Under the pieces are notes generated by a model. It saw nothing but the letters and a program-made list of their open reading frames with translations. It did no database searches and was not told the DNA's origin. The translations under genes and the position numbers were made by a program. Shown here one piece after another: positions 5,832 through 8,118 of a stretch of DNA of 8,118 nt (its first letter is position 1; the number at the start of each line of letters is the position of its first letter). The DNA comes from Candidatus Methanomethylophilaceae archaeon (GTDB lineage: Archaea > Thermoplasmatota > Thermoplasmata > Methanomassiliicoccales > Methanomethylophilaceae): positions 1 through 8,118 of the forward strand of contig JAFPVN010000084.1 of the NCBI GenBank assembly GCA_017395275.1, written 5' to 3'.

Positions 5832-6473
5832 TCAGGCAACGTCTACGCAGATCACCGAGGCGAGTTTTCTGTCCACGGCGATGACGTTCCCCTCGGAGCT
5901 GAAGACCAGCATGTCCCCGTCGACGCTGTCGAGGGCGATCTCCTGTCCGGGCACGAATCCCAGGGAGATGAGCTTCTTCACAACGGTGCCGTCCTGACCC
6001 TTCAGATGCGAGATCCTGCCGATCTCCCCCGCCCTCATGGATGCGGCGGTGTTGTCGATCCTGGTGATGTTGCCACAGGGGTTGTCGCAGGTGGTGCAGT
6101 CGTGGTCGACCTTCGTGCCGATCATCCTGCATATCTTGTTGATGGACTCGTCGGAGATGGCATGCTCCATCTGGCATGCCTGCCTGTGGGCCTCCTCGTG
6201 GGGGATCCCCAGCACATCCACCAGGAACCTCTCCAGGACATGGTGCTTCCTCCTGATGTTCCTGGCGTATTCCAGACCGGCGGGGGTGAGGCTGACGCCG
6301 CGGTACTTCACGTAGTTGACGTATCCGGCATCGGCGAGGACGCGCAGCATCTCCGTGACGCTGGCCGGCGCTACGTTCATGTAGGTCGCCAGTTCTGACG
6401 TGCGGACGGTTGATTTGCCCTCCGTCAGGCGCAGGATGTTGATGAGATAGTCCTCTCTGTTCTCGGAAGCCAT
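5832..6473 (-). CDS. DtxR-family metal-dependent transcriptional repressor with FeoA-like C-terminal domain
   Basis: The product is 213 residues. DtxR/MntR regulators dimerise when loaded with Fe2+ or Mn2+ and bind palindromic operators of metal-uptake genes. A winged helix covers 1-66 ('RTSELATYMNVAPASVTEMLRVLADAGYV' is the HTH), a helical metal-binding dimerisation domain 67-120, and an FeoA/SH3-like domain about 143-211. The DtxR ligands His79, Glu83, His98, Cys102, Glu105 and His106 align with His77, Glu81, His96, Cys100, Glu103 and His104. The DtxR Met10 position is Asp8, as in MntR, so the primary site mixes iron-type and manganese-type ligands. Between the domains is a Cys-rich segment (C126-x2-C129-x3-C133, with Cys115 nearby) that may bind another metal or an Fe-S cluster; this is inference. 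The start at ATG 6473 is supported by a TATA box 26 nt upstream. A GAGGT at 6477-6481 is very close to the ATG (3 nt). A 20-bp palindrome beside the promoter suggests autoregulation. Confidence 0.92.
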   Translation of the reverse strand: MASENREDYLINILRLTEGKSTVRTSELATYMNVAPASVTEMLRVLADAGYVNYVKYRGVSLTPAGLEYARNIRRKHHVLERFLVDVLGIPHEEAHRQACQMEHAISDESINKICRMIGTKVDHDCTTCDNPCGNITRIDNTAASMRAGEIGRISHLKGQDGTVVKKLISLGFVPGQEIALDSVDGDMLVFSSEGNVIAVDRKLASVICVDVA

Positions 6474-6494
6474 GCTACCTCATCGGAGTATGGG

Positions 6495-6503
6495 TATAAA
6501 AAT
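6495..6503 (-). promoter_or_regulatory. TATA box of the DtxR-family gene
   Basis: ATTTTTATA on the minus strand is centred about 26 nt before the ATG at 6473. It lies in the 46-bp gap after the coiled-coil gene, so the repressor has its own promoter even though the two genes point the same way. Confidence 0.6.
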
Positions 6504-6520
6504 GTAGGGAGTCCTAAATT
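6501..6520. promoter_or_regulatory. Candidate operator: 20-bp imperfect palindrome beside the DtxR-family TATA box
   Basis: The arms AATGTAGG (6501-6508) and CCTAAATT (6513-6520) pair at 7 of 8 positions around a GAGT spacer. The site overlaps the upstream edge of the TATA box, where the BRE and TFB would bind, and touches the stop codon of the upstream gene. Its TTTAGG/CCTA core resembles the TTAGG/CCTAA half-sites of DtxR/IdeR boxes. A repressor bound here would block its own promoter. Alternatively it could be a terminator stem for the upstream gene. Role inferred from position and symmetry only. Confidence 0.45.
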
Positions 6521-6918
6521 CACTCCTCATATTCCTTCTCGGCCTGCCTGCGGGCCTTCTCCTCGGCCCTCTCGGCCTTCCTGTCCTGCTTCTCCCTTAT
6601 GGAACGGCGGGTGTTGTCGTCGATGACCTCCCTCTCCTTCGTGCCGGTGATCTTCAGGTCGTCGATCTCCTGAACCAGGTTCCTGACCCTCTCGTTGAGA
6701 GTGTCTAGATTGTCGAAGCGGACCTTGATCCCCGGTTCGGGTTCGTAAGTGCCAGCAATGTATTTCTTCCAGAAGAAGCGCCCGATCTCCAGGAGTTCCT
6801 CGCTCGCAGCGATGGTGACTTCGGCGATGTCGTCCATCCTGTCGTCGATCTCCTTCTTCTCCTTCTTCATGCTCTTGCTGCGCTTCATCCTGTTGTCGAT
6901 AGTATCGGTAATGCCCAT
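6520..6918 (-). CDS. Charged coiled-coil protein of unknown function
   Basis: A 132-residue, highly charged, soluble protein that I do not recognise. Residues 12-48 are a Lys/Glu/Asp-rich helix (KRSKSMKKEKKEIDDRMDD onward). A short hydrophobic and aromatic patch, 'IGRFFWKKYIAGTYEPEPGIKVRF' (45-68), follows. 'LDTLNERVRNLVQEIDDLKI' (71-90) has heptad-like leucine spacing, and 94-132 is a Lys/Arg/Glu/Ala-rich helix ending in KEYEE. There are no cysteines, signal peptide or membrane spans. It could be a structural, scaffolding or nucleic-acid-associated protein, but nothing in the sequence decides this. The ATG at 6918 starts the frame with GC-rich third positions. An overlapping frame to 6928 is a shadow with Arg/Gly/His-rich, low-complexity translation. 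The promoter is unclear: TTACACA (6941-6947) is at the usual 26-nt distance but weak, and TTTTAA near 6960-6965 is a better box about 45 nt away, implying a short leader. It lies between glyA and the repressor gene on the same strand. Confidence 0.8.
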   Translation of the reverse strand: MGITDTIDNRMKRSKSMKKEKKEIDDRMDDIAEVTIAASEELLEIGRFFWKKYIAGTYEPEPGIKVRFDNLDTLNERVRNLVQEIDDLKITGTKEREVIDDNTRRSIREKQDRKAERAEEKARRQAEKEYEE

Positions 6919-6979
6919 AAGGTCCCATCCCCTGAACGATTGTGTAAGTGGTTTGGAGGTTAAAAGGTTTGACGTAGCT

Positions 6980-8118
6980 TCACTCGACGAGCTTGCGGTA
7001 GCCGTATGCGGGCTGGTCGTCGTTGAAGCAGTACTTGACGGTGATGAAGTCCTTCTTGAAGGCCTTGACGTCCTCCCTGACCTTCTTCGGGTCCTCGCCC
7101 TTGCAGACGCGGGCGATGAAGGATGCGACCTCCTTCATGTCGCTCTCCTTCATTCCGATGCGGGTCATCTCCTGGGAACCGAGCCTCAGTCCGGAGGGCC
7201 TGACGGCGCTCTCGTCCCAGGGCAGCATGTTCTTGTTGCAGATGATGTTGGCGTCTTCCAGCTTCTGGGCGACGTCCTTGCCTCCGCCGAACTGTGCGAC
7301 GTCGACGGCGATCGCGTGGGACTTGGTGAACCCGAGGTCGGGGCAGAGCACGGGGACTCCGAGCTCATGGAGCGCCTGACCGAGTGCCTGGGAGTTCTTG
7401 ACTGCCTGTGCGGCGTAGTCCTTGGCGTAGACCTTCATCTCCGCCAGGGTTATGGCCAGTGCGGCCATGGCGTGGAGGTGGTGGCTGCTGGTGACTCCGG
7501 GGAACACGGCCTTCTGGATGGCCTTCTCCTGATCGTCGGTGAGGTTGGCACCGAGGATCATTCCGTGGTTGGGTCCGGGGAAGGTCTTGTGGGTGGACGA
7601 GGAGACCACGTTGACGCCTTCTCTGAGGGGGTCGTGGAACTGTCCGCCCGCGATGAGTCCGAGGACGTGGGCGCAGTCCTCCCAGACGAGACATCCTATC
7701 TCGTTGAAGGTGTCCTGCAGCTCCTTGAGCGGCGGGGGGAACAGGAAGACCGAGAGTCCGAACTGTGCGACCTTGGGCTTCACTTCCTTGAGCAGCTTGA
7801 TGGTGCCGTCGACATCGAGGTTCATGTCCTCGACGTTGAAGGGGTACTGGACGGAGTTGACGGACCTCTGTCCGAAGGCTCCGAACTTCTGGGTGGAGAT
7901 GTGCGCTCCCTGGGCGAGTGCGCAGGTGGTGATGGTGTCGCCGGGCTGCGCGAAGGCGAACAGTACGGCCATGTTGGCAACGGTTCCGGAGATCGGCCTG
8001 ACGTCGGCGAAGTCGGCCTTGAACAGGTCCTTGGCGAGCTCGATGGCCTTGAGCTCGACCTTGTCGACGTAGATGTTGCCCTGGTAGTATCTCTTTCCGG
8101 GAAGACCCTCGGCGTACC
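6980..8118 (-). CDS. glyA: Serine hydroxymethyltransferase, archaeal type, 5' end outside the window
   Basis: The visible part is 379 codons including the stop, plus two leading bases. About 50 N-terminal residues are missing, judging from the usual 425-430. The PLP enzyme interconverts serine and glycine while passing a one-carbon unit to or from a folate or pterin carrier. The first visible residues, 'YAEGLPGKRYYQGN', are the conserved active-site loop near the N-terminus, followed by 'VRPISGTVANM' (cofactor-phosphate region). 'EDCAHVLGLI' carries the Asp that holds the PLP ring nitrogen and the adjacent His. 'SSSTHKTFPGPNHG' contains the Schiff-base Lys (nt 7586-7588), in the THKTFPGP form typical of archaeal enzymes. 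'SGLRLGSQEMTRIGMKESDM' is the conserved C-terminal segment with the substrate-carboxylate Arg. The methionine at 7972 is internal and not the start. Nothing suggests damage. The coiled-coil gene begins 61 bp further on. Codon use is similar to the neighbours. Whether the carrier is tetrahydrofolate or a methanopterin cannot be told. Confidence 0.95.
   Translation of the reverse strand, partial: YAEGLPGKRYYQGNIYVDKVELKAIELAKDLFKADFADVRPISGTVANMAVLFAFAQPGDTITTCALAQGAHISTQKFGAFGQRSVNSVQYPFNVEDMNLDVDGTIKLLKEVKPKVAQFGLSVFLFPPPLKELQDTFNEIGCLVWEDCAHVLGLIAGGQFHDPLREGVNVVSSSTHKTFPGPNHGMILGANLTDDQEKAIQKAVFPGVTSSHHLHAMAALAITLAEMKVYAKDYAAQAVKNSQALGQALHELGVPVLCPDLGFTKSHAIAVDVAQFGGGKDVAQKLEDANIICNKNMLPWDESAVRPSGLRLGSQEMTRIGMKESDMKEVASFIARVCKGEDPKKVREDVKAFKKDFITVKYCFNDDQPAYGYRKLVE

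Noticed and set aside
1..8118. CRISPR arrays, tRNA or rRNA genes, direct-repeat arrays
   Set aside because: I looked through the spacers and found no regularly spaced repeats or cloverleaf-like sequence. The largest non-coding stretch is only 150 bp (1556-1705).

Overview
The window looks like chromosomal DNA of a methanogenic archaeon of the Thermoplasmata, most likely Methanomassiliicoccales (host-associated Methanomethylophilaceae type). The evidence is an archaeal-type glutamyl-tRNA synthetase and an archaeal-type serine hydroxymethyltransferase, TATA boxes about 26 nt upstream of start codons with no Shine-Dalgarno requirement, AGG-rich arginine usage with GC-rich third positions, and a corrinoid-biosynthesis chelatase. 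None of the nine genes ends in TAG, which fits (but does not prove) a pyrrolysine-using lineage. The lineage assignment is inference from gene content, not a phylogeny.

Layout: 1-495 (+) is the 3' end of an IS4-superfamily (IS1634-like) DDE transposase. A small six-cysteine protein of unknown function (527-847, +) follows closely, then a nitroreductase-fold flavoprotein (887-1555, +). A 150-bp convergent spacer (1556-1705) carries two hairpins. Two minus-strand genes follow: cbiK, an anaerobic sirohydrochlorin cobaltochelatase (1706-2518), and, upstream of it in transcription, an Na+-coupled NSS-family amino-acid transporter (2591-3994). A 109-bp divergent promoter region separates the transporter from gltX (4104-5786, +). 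gltX converges on a DtxR-family metal-dependent repressor (5832-6473, -) across a short spacer with a hairpin. Upstream of the repressor on the same strand are a charged coiled-coil protein of unknown function (6520-6918, -) and the 3' portion of glyA (6980-8118, -, start outside the window).

Most genes are housekeeping or metabolic and appear to be separate transcription units, because nearly every one has its own TATA-like box. cbiK supplies cobalt-corrinoid cofactors, on which methyl-dependent methanogenesis relies. The DtxR-type repressor probably controls iron or manganese homeostasis and may regulate itself through a 20-bp palindrome beside its TATA box. GltX and GlyA serve translation and one-carbon metabolism. 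The only mobile-element signal is the transposase end at the left edge. I see no CRISPR array, tRNA, rRNA or defence island, and no convincing new multi-gene system. The points most worth a second look are the palindrome, the cysteine cluster in the repressor, the six-cysteine protein next to the insertion-sequence end, and the uniform leaderless promoter layout.
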